Source: Halomicrococcus gelatinilyticus (lineage in GTDB: Archaea; Halobacteriota; Halobacteria; Halobacteriales; Haladaptataceae). Taken from it: a stretch of DNA of 64,000 nucleotides. Under the pieces are notes generated by a model. That model saw only the letters and a list, made by a program, of their open reading frames with translations, had not been told where the DNA came from and searched no databases. The stretch lies in the NCBI GenBank assembly GCA_024227995.1, contig CP100465.1:1178001-1242000 (forward strand), in the 5' to 3' direction. Below are positions 53,533 through 63,736 of this stretch, in pieces; positions within the stretch are counted from its first letter, which is position 1; each line of letters starts with the position of its first letter. The position numbers and the translations under genes are program-made.

Positions 53533-54105
53533 CTAGTCGAGTTCGCGGAGGAGGTGCTGGACCTCGCGGTGGTCGTCGAAGTCGACCGTCCCGGCGAGTT
53601 CCTCGCGGACGTGTTCGATCTCCAGTTCGAGCCGCGCGAACTCCTCGCTTCCCCGGAGTTCCGACGCAGGGAGTTCCTCGCGGAGGCTGGCGTGCTTCGC
53701 GACGAGGGAGTAGTAGCGCGTCAGCAGTTCGGCGTACTGCGTCCGACGGTACAGCGACTCGACCGTCTCGCGGAGCGTCTCGCCGTCGACCGGTTTCGTG
53801 ACGTAGTCGTCGAACTCCATCTCGACGATGTCGTAGTCCGGTTTCACGGCGGTTATCATGGCGACGCGGCAGTCGTACTCCCGCTCGCGGATCGCCGCGA
53901 GGACGTCCTCGCCGTTGCGTCCCGGCATCTTCCGGTCCAGGAGGACGACGTCGACCCGGTCGCCCAGTCGGTCGAGCGTCGCTATCGCCTCGTCCCCGTC
54001 GTGGACGACGTGGGGATCGTACTCGTCGAGCCACCGTTCGTAGAGGTCCGTGACCTCGGACTCGTCGTCCACGACCAGCACTCCGGCGTCGCCTGTAGCA
54101 CTCAT
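53533..54105 (-). CDS. response regulator with HalX domain
   Basis: 190 residues from the ATG giving MSATGDAG (a longer in-frame start adds 12 Arg-rich residues). Receiver domain with VVDDES (acidic pocket), phospho-acceptor Asp57 in VVLLDRKMPG and Lys in YVTKPVD, then the coiled-coil HalX domain (about 125-190) typical of haloarchaeal regulators without a DNA-binding domain. It lies 39 bp after the histidine kinase stop, the same operon, so it is the kinase's likely partner. Confidence 0.9.
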   Translation of the reverse strand: MSATGDAGVLVVDDESEVTDLYERWLDEYDPHVVHDGDEAIATLDRLGDRVDVVLLDRKMPGRNGEDVLAAIREREYDCRVAMITAVKPDYDIVEMEFDDYVTKPVDGETLRETVESLYRRTQYAELLTRYYSLVAKHASLREELPASELRGSEEFARLELEIEHVREELAGTVDFDDHREVQHLLRELD

Positions 54106-54144
54106 TCGTCGTACACGTCTCCGGGAGAGAAGAACTAGCACGGG

Positions 54145-56472
54145 TTAATCAGGCTTTTGGTTGCCGCGAGCGCCGCCGGGGGACGCGGTCGGGAACGAGA
54201 GCACCGCGACGGCGCCACCGGCGTCGGCGTCCTCGAACCAGACCTCGCCGCCGTACTGCTCCATCATCACCGACGCGAAGTGGAGTCCGAATCCGACCGA
54301 CCCGGACTCCTCGGCGGTGACCTCGCGCTCGAACACGGCGGACTTCATCTCGTCCGGGATGCCCGGCCCGTCGTCCGCGATCTCGACGCGCACTGCGTCG
54401 TCGGCCCGACGGGCGCGAACCTCGATCTCCGGCGCGGAACCAGCGTGCTCGACGGCGTTCAGCAGGAGGTTCTCGACCACCTCGCCGAGCAGGTCGTTAC
54501 CCCGCACCCGGAGGCCGTCGTCGACGTCGCAGCGGACGGCGACCGCCTCGTACGTGGCGTCGACCTTCCGGGCCTTCTCGCGTAACGTCTCCGAGAGGGA
54601 GACCGACTCCAGCGAGACCGACTCCGTCGCCGTCACCGTCTCGACGACCGACCGCACCTTCCGGGTCAGGCTGGCGACGTCCTCGCTCCAGCGAGAGACC
54701 GTCTCGAGGTGCCGCCGCCCCTCCTCGTCGACGTGGTCCTCGAGCAGTTCGAGGTTGCCGCTGACGACGGTCATCCCGTTCAGGATGTCGTGCCGGAGGA
54801 CGCCGTTGAAGAACTCGATCTGCTCGTTGCGCTCGGCGACCGTGGCGCGACTCGCGCGCAACTGCGCCTCCCGTCGCGCCCTGTCGAGCGCCGTCTCGGC
54901 CGTCGCCGCCAGGATGCGCACGAGTCGACGCTCGTCGTCGCCGAACGTCTGCTCGCCGCCCCGACAGCCCACGACTAGCGTGCCGTGGTCGCCGAGCGGG
55001 AGCGCCAGCAGGCAGCGGACCGGCAGGTCCGCGAGCCACGACGCGTCGGTCGAGTCGCCGGGTCCGCCGTCCGCCTCGGCCGCCTCGCAGACGACGGCCT
55101 CCCCGGACTCGAACGCGCGCCACGCGGGGTCCGCGGAGGCGGAGACGACGGGGTCGCCGTCGAGCGCCGTCGCGAGACGCCGGGTCGTCGCGGCCGGGCG
55201 CAGTACGTCGTCGACGTCGTCGCGGAGCAGGACCGCGGCGAACGGGTGGTCGAGCACCTGCTCGACCGTCTCCACGACGACGTCGGCGATGTCGGCGCGA
55301 CGCTCCGCGTCCATGAGCCGGCACGTCGTCGACTGCAGCGCCCGGAGCGTCTCCTCGCGGCGCTTCTGGAGCGTCGTCTCGCGGAGGACGACCACCTCGC
55401 CGCGCCGGACGCCGTGGTGGTCGCGGACGACCGTCCGCCGGGGGTCGAAGACCACCGCACCGCCGGCGGCGACGCCCGCGGACCCGTCCGTGCGTGGCTC
55501 GGCCGAACTGCGTGGTTCGTCCGCGGACGGTTCCCCCGAGGACGAGCCGCCCGCCGGACCATCGCCCGGCAACCGGTAGGAGGCGTCGGCCGCCAGCGCG
55601 TCGCGAAGGCCGGGGACGGCCGTCTCGACGTGGCGGTCGACCGGGTCCGGGACGGCGAACAGCGACCCGGCGGCGTCGTTGTGCTCGACAATCACGTCGT
55701 CCCGGAGAACGAGCACCGGGTCGTCCATCTCCGCGAGCACCAGGTCGGCAGCCAGCGGCGCGACGTCGAGGAAGTCGTAGCGGAACAGCGAGAGCGCGAC
55801 CACGACGCCGCCGGCGACGAAGGAGACGGGCGTCAGGTCGAACACGGGCGGGAACGTCGCCCCGGTGAGAAAGAGGACGCTCCCGGCGACGGGGAGGAGT
55901 CCGGCGACGACGACGGCGAACGCCTGCCGCCGGTAGAGGCGGTCGGCTCTGAGCGCGAACGACGTGAGGAAGCCGAAGCCGATGGCGACGACGACGAAGC
56001 CGTAGGCGAGGTGGAAGTAGAACGGCGCGGCGTGGGTGACGGAGAGCAGCGTGAGGCCGTCCACCGTCGCCGTCGACGCAACCGGGTCGGTGAACCCGAA
56101 CTCGGGGCTGGCGAGCGCGAGCGCGAGGTAGGCCGCGGGTTCTGCCCAGACGAGCGGCGTCGTCGTCCGCGTCAGCCAGTCGCCGCGGTCGGTGTACTCC
56201 AGCGCGAACGTGAGCCAGAGGATGGGCACCGCGGTCGCGAAGACCCCGGCGAGGGTCGCCCACATGCGAGCGCGCGCTGGCGTCTCGCTCGTCAACTGCA
56301 GCGCGTAGAACCCGGACCAGCCGGCGGCGGCGACGAGCAGACCACCGAACGGCGTGGCGGCCGGGACGTCGCGATTCGTCCACGCGACGCCGGCGAGCGC
56401 CAGGCCGACGACGGTCCCGGCTATCGTCGAGCCGAGGACGAGCGTCGCCGGAAAAGTCGTCGTACCAAACAT
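54145..56472 (-). CDS. membrane histidine kinase (7TM + GAF + HATPase)
   Basis: 775 residues from the ATG giving MFGTTTFPATLV. N-terminal seven-helix sensor (to about 230), a PAS-like segment, a variable Gly/Ser/Pro linker around 320-345, a GAF domain (about 400-560), a His box FNGVLRHDILNGM (phospho-accepting His), and the ATPase boxes VENLLLNAVEHA (N) and DDGPGIP (G1) with GFGLHFASVMMEQYGG (G2/G3). It senses an unknown signal and phosphorylates the adjacent HalX regulator. Confidence 0.92.
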   Translation of the reverse strand: MFGTTTFPATLVLGSTIAGTVVGLALAGVAWTNRDVPAATPFGGLLVAAAGWSGFYALQLTSETPARARMWATLAGVFATAVPILWLTFALEYTDRGDWLTRTTTPLVWAEPAAYLALALASPEFGFTDPVASTATVDGLTLLSVTHAAPFYFHLAYGFVVVAIGFGFLTSFALRADRLYRRQAFAVVVAGLLPVAGSVLFLTGATFPPVFDLTPVSFVAGGVVVALSLFRYDFLDVAPLAADLVLAEMDDPVLVLRDDVIVEHNDAAGSLFAVPDPVDRHVETAVPGLRDALAADASYRLPGDGPAGGSSSGEPSADEPRSSAEPRTDGSAGVAAGGAVVFDPRRTVVRDHHGVRRGEVVVLRETTLQKRREETLRALQSTTCRLMDAERRADIADVVVETVEQVLDHPFAAVLLRDDVDDVLRPAATTRRLATALDGDPVVSASADPAWRAFESGEAVVCEAAEADGGPGDSTDASWLADLPVRCLLALPLGDHGTLVVGCRGGEQTFGDDERRLVRILAATAETALDRARREAQLRASRATVAERNEQIEFFNGVLRHDILNGMTVVSGNLELLEDHVDEEGRRHLETVSRWSEDVASLTRKVRSVVETVTATESVSLESVSLSETLREKARKVDATYEAVAVRCDVDDGLRVRGNDLLGEVVENLLLNAVEHAGSAPEIEVRARRADDAVRVEIADDGPGIPDEMKSAVFEREVTAEESGSVGFGLHFASVMMEQYGGEVWFEDADAGGAVAVLSFPTASPGGARGNQKPD

Positions 56473-56663
56473 GTTCGTTCTCGAACACAGTTCGAAGCGG
56501 CACGCATTAGGCGTTTCCTGGATTATCACGGCGGATAATCGCCCGCGGGCGCGTTCGAACGCGTTCGCCCGTCTGCGCGGGGTTCACTGGCGAAACGTTT
56601 ACCAGCGCAGTGACCTTACCGGGCGACAATGACTGCAGGGACGCGAGTCGGAGGTGGGGCGTA

Positions 56664-59159
56664 GTGGAACTCATCATCACCGAGAAGAACAACGCCGCGC
56701 GGCGCATCGCCGACATCCTGAGCGGCGGCACCGCGGAGACGGACCGCCGCAACGGCGTCAACGTCTACCGGTGGGGCGGCAAGCGCTGCATCGGCCTCTC
56801 CGGCCACGTCGTCGGCGTCGACTTCCCAGACGAGTACAACGACTGGCGCGACGTCGAACCCGTCGAACTCATCGACGCCGAGGTCGAGAAGAAGCCGACG
56901 AAGGAGAACATCGTCCGCACGTTGCGCCTGCTCGCCCGCGACGCGGACACCGTCACCATCGCGACCGACTACGACCGCGAGGGCGAACTCATCGGCAAGG
57001 AGGCGTACGAGCTCGTCCGCGAGGTCAACGAGGAGGCACCCGTCCGGCGCGTGCGCTTCTCCTCCATCACCGACAACGAGGTGACGTCGGCGTTCGAGAA
57101 CCCCGACGACATCGACTTCGACCTGGCGGCGGCCGGCGAGGCGCGCCAGGTCATCGACCTCGTCTGGGGCGCGGCACTGACGCGGTTCCTCTCGCTGTCC
57201 GCCCGCCAACTCGGCGACGACTTCATCAGCGTCGGCCGGGTCCAGAGCCCGACGCTGAAGCTCATCGTCGACCGCGAGCGCGAGATCGAGGCGTTCGAAC
57301 CCGACGACTACTGGGAGCTGTTCGCCGACCTCCAGACGACCGACGACGAGGCGGCGACGTTCGAGGCGCAGTACTTCTACCGCGACGAGGACGGCAACGA
57401 GGCCGAGCGCGTCTGGAACGAGGCGGACGCGACGACCGCGTTCGAGGCGCTGCAGTCCGCCTCGCAGGCGACCGTCGAGCGCGTCTCCCGACGCACCCGG
57501 ACCGACGACCCGCCCGCGCCGTTCAACACCACGCAGTTCATCCGCGCCGCCGGCAGTCTCGGCTACTCCGCCCAGCGCGCCATGAGCATCGCCGAGGACC
57601 TCTACACGGCGGGGTACATCACCTACCCGCGGACCGACAACACCGTCTACCCCGACGACCTCGACCCCGAGGAGTTGCTGGAGACGTTCGCGGACGACTA
57701 CAACTTCGGCGACGACGCCGAGAGCCTGCTCGGGCGCGACATCGAGCCGACTGAGGGCGACGAGGAGACGACCGACCATCCGCCCATCCACCCGACCGAG
57801 GACGTGCCGACGAAGGGCGAACTCGGCGACGACGAGTGGGAGGTGTACGAACTCGTCGTCCGACGGTTCTTCGCCACGGTCGCCGACGCCGCGCGGTGGG
57901 AGCACCTCAAGGTGGTCGCCGAGGTCGCGGACCACTCGCTGAAGGCCAACGGCAAGCGCCTGCTCGAACCCGGCTACCACGCCGTCTATCCGTACTTCAA
58001 CACCAGCGAGAACTACGTGCCGGACGTCGAGGAGGGCGAGGAGCTCGCCGTCACCGACGCCGAGATGGAGGACAAGCAGACCCAGCCCCCGCGGCGCTAC
58101 GGCCAGTCGCGGCTCATCGAGAAGATGGAGTCGATGGGCATCGGGACCAAGAGTACCCGCCACAACACCATCCAGAAGCTGTACGACCGCGGCTACCTGG
58201 AGAGCGACCCGCCGCGGCCGACCCGGCTGGCGCAGGCGGTCGTCGAGGCCGCCGAGGAGTACGCCGACCTCGTCGTCAGCGAGGCGATGACCCGCGAACT
58301 CGAGCAGGACATGACCGCCATCGCGGAGGGCGACGCCAACTTCGAGGACGTCGCCGACGAGTCCCGCGAGATGCTGGCGACGGTGTTCGAGGAGCTGGAG
58401 GACTCCCGCGAGGACATCGGCGACCACCTCCAGCAGTCGCTGAAGGAGGACAAGACGCTCGGCCCCTGCCCGGAGTGTGGCTCCGACCTGCTCGTCCGCC
58501 AGAGCCGCAACGGGTCGTACTTCGTCGGCTGCGACGGCTACCCCGACTGCACGTACACCCTCCCGCTGCCGAATCGCGGGAAGCCGCTCCTGCTGGACGA
58601 GACCTGCGACGACCACGACATGCGGAAGGTGAAGATGCTCGCCGGCCGCCAGACGTTCGTCCACGGCTGTCCGCTCTGCAAGGCCGAGGAGGCCGAGGAG
58701 GAGGAGGACCAGGTCATCGGCGACTGCCCTGAATGTGGTGAGGAACACGGCGGCGAACTCGCCATCAAGCACCTCCAGAACGGCTCGCGGCTGGTCGGCT
58801 GTACGCGCTACCCCGACTGCGACTACTCGCTGCCGTTGCCGCGCCGCGGCGACATCGAGGTGACCGACGAGCGCTGCGAGGAGCACGACCTCCCCGAACT
58901 CGTCGTCCACAGCGGCGACGAACCCTGGGAGCTGGGCTGTCCCATCTGCAACTACCGGGAGTACCAGGAGCGCCAGAACGAGTCCGGTACCGACCTCGAA
59001 TCCATCGAGGGCATCGGCGCGAAGACCGCCGAGAAGCTCTCGAAGGCCGGCATCGAGAGCATCGACGACCTCAAGGACGCCGAGGTGGAGTCGGTCGCCG
59101 CGGACGTCAGCGGCGTCAGCGAGGACCGCCTCCGCACCTGGCAGGCGAAGGCCGACTGA
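56664..59159 (+). CDS. topA: DNA topoisomerase I (type IA)
   Basis: 831 residues, start at the GTG giving MELIITEKNNAARRIA because this begins the Toprim domain; upstream in-frame codons lack family similarity. Metal triad in TDYDREGE (Asp102/Asp104/Glu106), catalytic Tyr321 in YITYPRTDN, then domains II-IV and four zinc-knuckle blocks (CPECGSD/CDGYPDC, CPLC, CPECGEE/CTRYPDC, CPIC). A C-terminal helix-hairpin-helix pair (GIGAKTAEKL and following) ends the protein. It relaxes negative supercoils. Confidence 0.96.
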   Translation: MELIITEKNNAARRIADILSGGTAETDRRNGVNVYRWGGKRCIGLSGHVVGVDFPDEYNDWRDVEPVELIDAEVEKKPTKENIVRTLRLLARDADTVTIATDYDREGELIGKEAYELVREVNEEAPVRRVRFSSITDNEVTSAFENPDDIDFDLAAAGEARQVIDLVWGAALTRFLSLSARQLGDDFISVGRVQSPTLKLIVDREREIEAFEPDDYWELFADLQTTDDEAATFEAQYFYRDEDGNEAERVWNEADATTAFEALQSASQATVERVSRRTRTDDPPAPFNTTQFIRAAGSLGYSAQRAMSIAEDLYTAGYITYPRTDNTVYPDDLDPEELLETFADDYNFGDDAESLLGRDIEPTEGDEETTDHPPIHPTEDVPTKGELGDDEWEVYELVVRRFFATVADAARWEHLKVVAEVADHSLKANGKRLLEPGYHAVYPYFNTSENYVPDVEEGEELAVTDAEMEDKQTQPPRRYGQSRLIEKMESMGIGTKSTRHNTIQKLYDRGYLESDPPRPTRLAQAVVEAAEEYADLVVSEAMTRELEQDMTAIAEGDANFEDVADESREMLATVFEELEDSREDIGDHLQQSLKEDKTLGPCPECGSDLLVRQSRNGSYFVGCDGYPDCTYTLPLPNRGKPLLLDETCDDHDMRKVKMLAGRQTFVHGCPLCKAEEAEEEEDQVIGDCPECGEEHGGELAIKHLQNGSRLVGCTRYPDCDYSLPLPRRGDIEVTDERCEEHDLPELVVHSGDEPWELGCPICNYREYQERQNESGTDLESIEGIGAKTAEKLSKAGIESIDDLKDAEVESVAADVSGVSEDRLRTWQAKAD

Positions 59160-59229
59160 CGCGCACGCCATCCGGTTCGTCTGACGAAGTCACGGACCAG
59201 CGCGGCAGTAAGACGTGGTTTCGAAGCTG

Positions 59230-59235
59230 TTTTAG
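59230..59235 (+). promoter_or_regulatory. box A promoter of GGGP synthase
   Basis: TTTTAG lies 24-29 nt before the ATG at 59259, consistent with a leaderless mRNA. Confidence 0.5.
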
Positions 59236-59258
59236 CCCGCAATTATGTACGAAGCCCT

Positions 59259-59975
59259 ATGACCGCTCGCTGGGACGAATGGGACCACATCATCAAGCTG
59301 GACCCGGACAAGACGCTCGCGGAGGGGGACACGTTCGAGGACGTCTGCCGGACGGGCACCGACGCCCTCGAGATCGGCGGGACGCTCGACATGACCCAGG
59401 AGAAGATGCAGTCGGTCATCGACGCCTGCGCGAAGTACGACGTGCCGCTGTACCAGGAGCCGAGCAACCCCGCGGTCGTCGTCGACGACGACGCGCTCGC
59501 GGGCTACCTCGTGCCGGTCGTGCTCAACGCCGGCGACGTCGCCTGGATGACCGGCTTCCACAAGGAGTGGGTGAAGACGAGCGACGTCGACTGGGAGACG
59601 ACGACCACCGAGGCGTACATCGTCATGAACCCCGACGCCAGCGTCGCCGAACTCACGTCGGCCGACTGTGACCAGGACGCCGCGGACGTGGCGGCCTACG
59701 CCGAGGTCGCCGAGCAGGTGTACGGCCAGGACATCGTCTACGTCGAGTACTCCGGCACGTTCGGCGACCCCGAGGTGGTCGCGGCCGCGGCGGACGCCCT
59801 CGACGAGACGACGCTGTTCTACGGCGGCGGCATCCACGACTACGAGTCGGCGCACACCATGGCCCAGCACGCCGACACCATCGTCGTCGGCGACCTCGTC
59901 CACGACGAGGGCGTCGAGGCCGTCCGCGAGACGGTCGAAGGAGCGAAAGACGCCAGGCGCGCCGTCGCCGAGTAG
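59259..59975 (+). CDS. geranylgeranylglyceryl phosphate synthase
   Basis: 238 residues, family length. Seen: [15 protein letters not shown] and [11 protein letters not shown] near the N-terminus (substrate binding), [10 protein letters not shown] and the [12 protein letters not shown] block, with [13 protein letters not shown] and [10 protein letters not shown] at the C-terminus. It makes the first archaeal ether lipid bond from geranylgeranyl diphosphate and glycerol-1-phosphate. A fixed core-genome gene, upstream of aspS in haloarchaea. Confidence 0.96.
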   Translation: MTARWDEWDHIIKLDPDKTLAEGDTFEDVCRTGTDALEIGGTLDMTQEKMQSVIDACAKYDVPLYQEPSNPAVVVDDDALAGYLVPVVLNAGDVAWMTGFHKEWVKTSDVDWETTTTEAYIVMNPDASVAELTSADCDQDAADVAAYAEVAEQVYGQDIVYVEYSGTFGDPEVVAAAADALDETTLFYGGGIHDYESAHTMAQHADTIVVGDLVHDEGVEAVRETVEGAKDARRAVAE

Positions 59976-60056
59976 CTGTCCGTCTCCTCGCGGCCGTCAC
60001 TTCTCTTTCACGGTCCCGGATTCCAGCGTCGCCCGGCCGGAACCGAAATGACCGCG

Positions 60057-60062
60057 TTTAAG
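60057..60062 (+). promoter_or_regulatory. box A promoter of aspS
   Basis: TTTAAG 25-30 nt before the ATG at 60087, so the aspS mRNA is leaderless. Confidence 0.6.
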
Positions 60063-60086
60063 ACCGCGCCCGCAGAACGGAACCTT

Positions 60087-61388
60087 ATGCAGGACCGAAC
60101 CTACACCGCCGACGCCGCACCCGGCGAGACGGTGACGGTGGCCGGCTGGGTTCACGAGATCCGTGACCTCGGCGGCATCGCCTTCATCATCGTCCGGGAC
60201 ACGACCGGAAAGATACAGGTCAAGTTCGAGAAGGACGAGATGGACGACGACCTCGTCGAGACCGGACTGGGCGTCAACCGCGAGAGCGTCGTTCGCGTGA
60301 GCGGCGACGTCGAAGAAGAGGACCGCGCCCCGACCGGCGTCGAGATCGTTCCGGACGAGGTCGAGGTCGTCGCCGATGCCGAGCCGGAACTCCCGCTCGA
60401 CCCCAGCGGAAAGGTCGACGCCGACATCTCGACCCGCCTCGACAACCGCACGCTCGACCTCCGCAAGGAGGAGGTCAAGGCCATCTTCGAGATCCGCGCC
60501 GAGATGCTGCGCTCCGTGCGCGAGCAGTTCCGCGCGCTCGGCGGCACCGAGATCAACACGCCGAAGATCGTCGCCACCGGGACCGAGGGCGGCACCGAGC
60601 TGTTCCCCATCACCTACTTCGGCCGCGAGGCGTTCATGAACCAGTCGCCCCAGCTGTTCAAGCAGCTGATGGTCGGCTCCGGGCTCGAGCGCGTCTTCGA
60701 GGTCGGCCCCATCTTCCGCGCCGAGGAGCACAACACGCCCCGCCACCTCAACGAGGCGACCTCCATCGACTTCGAGTCGGCCTTCTACGACCACGAGGAG
60801 GCCATGGACGCCTGCGAGGCCGTCGTCAAGGCCGCCTACGAGGGCGTCGCCGAGAACTGCCAGGCGGAACTGGAGCTGCTCGGCTACGACGACTTCGAGG
60901 CTCCGCAGGGCGACTTCCCGCGCATCTCCTACGAGGAGGCCATCGAGCGCATCAACGCCACGGGCGAGCTCGACGAACAGCTCGTCTGGGGCGACGACCT
61001 CCCGACCGAGGGCGAGAAGGCGCTCGGCGAGGACGTCGGCAGCCACTACTTCATCACCGACTGGCCCAGCGAGATCAAGCCGTTCTACATCAAGGACCAC
61101 GACGACGACCCCGAACTGTCGACGGGCTTCGACCTGATGCACCCGCGCATGGAACTCGTCTCCGGCGGTCAGCGTGAACACCGCTTCGACCACCTCGTCG
61201 ACGGGTTCGAACAGCAGGGCCTCGACCCCGAGCAGTTCGAGTACTACACGAAGATGTTCAAGTACGGCATGCCGCCCCACGCCGGCTGGGCCATCGGCGG
61301 CGAGCGCCTCATCATGACGATGCTCGGCCTCGACAACATCCGCGAAGCCGTGCTCTACCCGCGCGATCGCCAGCGTCTGAGCCCGTAA
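60087..61388 (+). CDS. aspS: aspartyl-tRNA synthetase
   Basis: 433 residues. N-terminal OB fold ([23 protein letters not shown]), a class II core with motif 2 [12 protein letters not shown] and motif 3 [13 protein letters not shown]. Archaeal-type enzyme; in many haloarchaea it also charges tRNA-Asn, whether it is discriminating cannot be told from this sequence alone. Start at ATG giving [14 protein letters not shown]. Confidence 0.97.
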   Translation: MQDRTYTADAAPGETVTVAGWVHEIRDLGGIAFIIVRDTTGKIQVKFEKDEMDDDLVETGLGVNRESVVRVSGDVEEEDRAPTGVEIVPDEVEVVADAEPELPLDPSGKVDADISTRLDNRTLDLRKEEVKAIFEIRAEMLRSVREQFRALGGTEINTPKIVATGTEGGTELFPITYFGREAFMNQSPQLFKQLMVGSGLERVFEVGPIFRAEEHNTPRHLNEATSIDFESAFYDHEEAMDACEAVVKAAYEGVAENCQAELELLGYDDFEAPQGDFPRISYEEAIERINATGELDEQLVWGDDLPTEGEKALGEDVGSHYFITDWPSEIKPFYIKDHDDDPELSTGFDLMHPRMELVSGGQREHRFDHLVDGFEQQGLDPEQFEYYTKMFKYGMPPHAGWAIGGERLIMTMLGLDNIREAVLYPRDRQRLSP

Positions 61389-61567
61389 GACGCTCGCGGC
61401 GACCCGACACCCGTTCTTTCGACCTCTCCGACCAGTAGCGGCAGGTGTGAACCGGTGGCCGGCGCTCGCCGCGCGGAGCGGGGGCGAGATAAAAGAAAGC
61501 GACGGGAAGGCCGAAACGGAGGACGGAACCGGAGACTGCGGACGGAGCGCGGGATTTGGAACGGGGC

Positions 61568-62176
61568 CTATTCGTCGTCGATGGCGACGGAGAACGCGTC
61601 GCTCGCGACCGTGACCAGGTTCTCTCCGGCGTCGAGCTGACCGACCACGTCGAGGGTGACCTGCGTGGTGTCTTCGACGCGGTGGACGCTGACGTTGTCC
61701 AATCCGGTCGTCTCGTCGGCAGTGACGAAGGTGACGTTCCCGTCGTCGTCGGAACGGACGACGTCGACGCTTCTGGTCTCGGACTCGCTAGCGCTAACCA
61801 GTTCGACATCTTCTATCTCGACCGTCTCGTCGTCGAGGTCGACGACGACCGCAGTCTCGGGATGTGCGCCCGGTGCCGTCGCGTCCAGATGGACGTGCCC
61901 GGACGGGTCGACCCCGTGGACCGCGAGCGTCACCGACTCGGGGTCGTCGAAGCGGTCCCGGAGCGCCTCCATGGCGTCCTCGTCTTCGGCGAGGGCCGAC
62001 CGGACCGTCTCCAGCTGCGAGTCGTCCAGTTCGTCGTTCTCGTCGACGACGTCGACGCCGTCGAGCTGTTCGCGTGCTGTGCTGTCGTCTGCGTCCGCGT
62101 CCGCAGCGACGACCGACCCTCCGCCGAGGGCCGACGCCACCAGGAACACGGACAGTATCAGGGCAGTGCGTTTCAT
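61568..62176 (-). CDS. secreted acidic protein
   Basis: 202 residues from the ATG giving MKRTALILSVFLV. Sec signal peptide (1-24, ending VVAADA), then a highly acidic (Asp/Glu/Val/Thr) mature part with beta-type alternation: VTLAVHGVDPSGHVHLDATAPG, VVVDLDDETVEIEDVELV. No family recognised. Together with the membrane-anchored wHTH gene 165 bp upstream on the same strand it may form a sensory unit. Confidence 0.7.
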   Translation of the reverse strand: MKRTALILSVFLVASALGGGSVVAADADADDSTAREQLDGVDVVDENDELDDSQLETVRSALAEDEDAMEALRDRFDDPESVTLAVHGVDPSGHVHLDATAPGAHPETAVVVDLDDETVEIEDVELVSASESETRSVDVVRSDDDGNVTFVTADETTGLDNVSVHRVEDTTQVTLDVVGQLDAGENLVTVASDAFSVAIDDE

Positions 62177-62340
62177 GGTCGTACTCTTCGCGACCCGGAC
62201 GGGCCGTCCGCGGAGCGACGGGGACCGCCGTCCGCGAGCGGCAAGGTCCGTCCGGACCGCGACGGGTACACCTCGCGTGAAAGACCGGATATATCCCCGT
62301 TGGTAACGGGCGGAAGGAGCGTTCGAAACTACCGTTCCGG

Positions 62341-62886
62341 CTACAGCAGCATGACGACGTTCCCCATCCCACGACGCTTGCGCTCGACGAGGTTCTTGCT
62401 CTCCAGGTTGTCCAGCGTGCGGCTCACCGTCGCCTTCGAGAGGTCGGTCTGTTCGACGATCTCGTTCTGGGCCAGCACGCCGTCGGCGTCCAGGACGACC
62501 TCGTAGATCTGGCGTTCGTTGTTGACGAGCTGGTCGGCCGTCTCGTCCCACTCCTCGCGACGCATCTCCAGCAGTTCGTCGCTGGACTCGGGGACGGGCT
62601 CCGGCGTGTCGGCGGCCGTCCCGGTTGCGGTCCCGCCGTCGGGACGGGCGCGACCGCCGACCAGCAGGTACGTCCCGCTCGCGCCGAGAAGGGTCGCCGC
62701 GACGGTTATCACGCCGACGTCGCTGTACCGGAAGTAACCGCCAAGCTCCGCCACCTTCGTCCCGTTCTCGCCCACGGAGACCATGACCGGGGACGGGGTG
62801 ATCAACTGTACCGCGAGGACGATGATCGCGGCGACGAAGACGACCGCTGCGAAGAGTTGCTTGCGGTGGAGGGCCCGCACGTCCAT
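62341..62886 (-). CDS. membrane-anchored winged-helix regulator (DUF7343 type)
   Basis: 181 residues from the ATG giving MDVRALHRKQ. Two hydrophobic segments (about 10-30 and 55-77), then a Thr/Pro linker and a C-terminal winged helix (about 115-180) with LVNNERQIYEVVLDADGVLAQNEIVEQTDLSKATVSRTLDNLESKNLVERKR. Haloarchaeal membrane-tethered MarR-like regulators have this layout. It may control the divergent or downstream secreted proteins. Confidence 0.85.
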   Translation of the reverse strand: MDVRALHRKQLFAAVVFVAAIIVLAVQLITPSPVMVSVGENGTKVAELGGYFRYSDVGVITVAATLLGASGTYLLVGGRARPDGGTATGTAADTPEPVPESSDELLEMRREEWDETADQLVNNERQIYEVVLDADGVLAQNEIVEQTDLSKATVSRTLDNLESKNLVERKRRGMGNVVMLL

Positions 62887-63019
62887 AGTTGGGCGTCCGA
62901 CGGCAGCCCTTAATGACCGTCGGTTTACATTCGCGGAACGCCACTGAAACGCCCGTGAAACGCGTTCGGAACGCGTTTCGGCCGTAGATTGATGAGGTCT
63001 TTCACCCAAAACGTACACG

Positions 63020-63667
63020 ATGACGAACGACCTTCGCTCCCGGTTCGTCGCGCTGTTCGGTTTCGCGGTGCTCGCGACGGGCGTGGTCTGGGGCGGGACC
63101 ACCCTGGGCGTGGGTGCGCCCGTCACGGATGCCGACCCCGCCGCGACGTTCAACGTTACCGGCGACGGCGTCACGCTCTCGGACGGCGACCGGGAGGTCA
63201 CGGTCGTCGACAACTTCACCGAAGGGAAGGAAGTCGAGATCGAACAGACCGACGGCCGTTTCACGGTGAGGACGACGCAGCCACTGACCGCCGACGAACG
63301 CGAGCGGGCGGTCGACGTCGTCCGGAGCAACGAGACGGTCCAGAATCACCTCGACGAGATGGACGACTACGGGTTCGCGGTCGAGCCCATCCGCAAGGTC
63401 GAGGCGAGTGAGTCCGTCGAGATCGACGTGAAAGCGCCCGGAAACGCCAGCAGCGTCGTCGAGGTCGCCAACGGATCTACGGCGACGTTCACGCTGGAGA
63501 TGGAGAACGCCAGCGTCGAGACCGACGACGACTCGGTCCTGGTCGCCGACGAGCGGTCGTACGTCGAAGACGAGGCGGCCGTCGAGATACGGCGGGCCGA
63601 CGGGACGGTGGCGTACGACGTGTTCGTGGACCTGGAACGGGGAACCGTCGTGCAGATAAGCGGGTGA
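63020..63667 (+). CDS. secreted or membrane-anchored protein
   Basis: 215 residues. N-terminal signal/anchor helix (about 10-30, FVALFGFAVLATGVVWG), then a beta-rich acidic domain with repeated V-x-V-x pattern (VTLSDGDREVTVVDNFTEG, STATFTLEMENASVE). No enzyme motifs. It shows the same style as the 61568 protein, on the other side of the regulator, from which it is divergent. Confidence 0.75.
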   Translation: MTNDLRSRFVALFGFAVLATGVVWGGTTLGVGAPVTDADPAATFNVTGDGVTLSDGDREVTVVDNFTEGKEVEIEQTDGRFTVRTTQPLTADERERAVDVVRSNETVQNHLDEMDDYGFAVEPIRKVEASESVEIDVKAPGNASSVVEVANGSTATFTLEMENASVETDDDSVLVADERSYVEDEAAVEIRRADGTVAYDVFVDLERGTVVQISG

Positions 63668-63736
63668 ACCACGGGCGACCGCGCGCCGCGACTCCGAATT
63701 GCAAGGGTTATACCGGCCCGACTGAAACCGGGGAGT

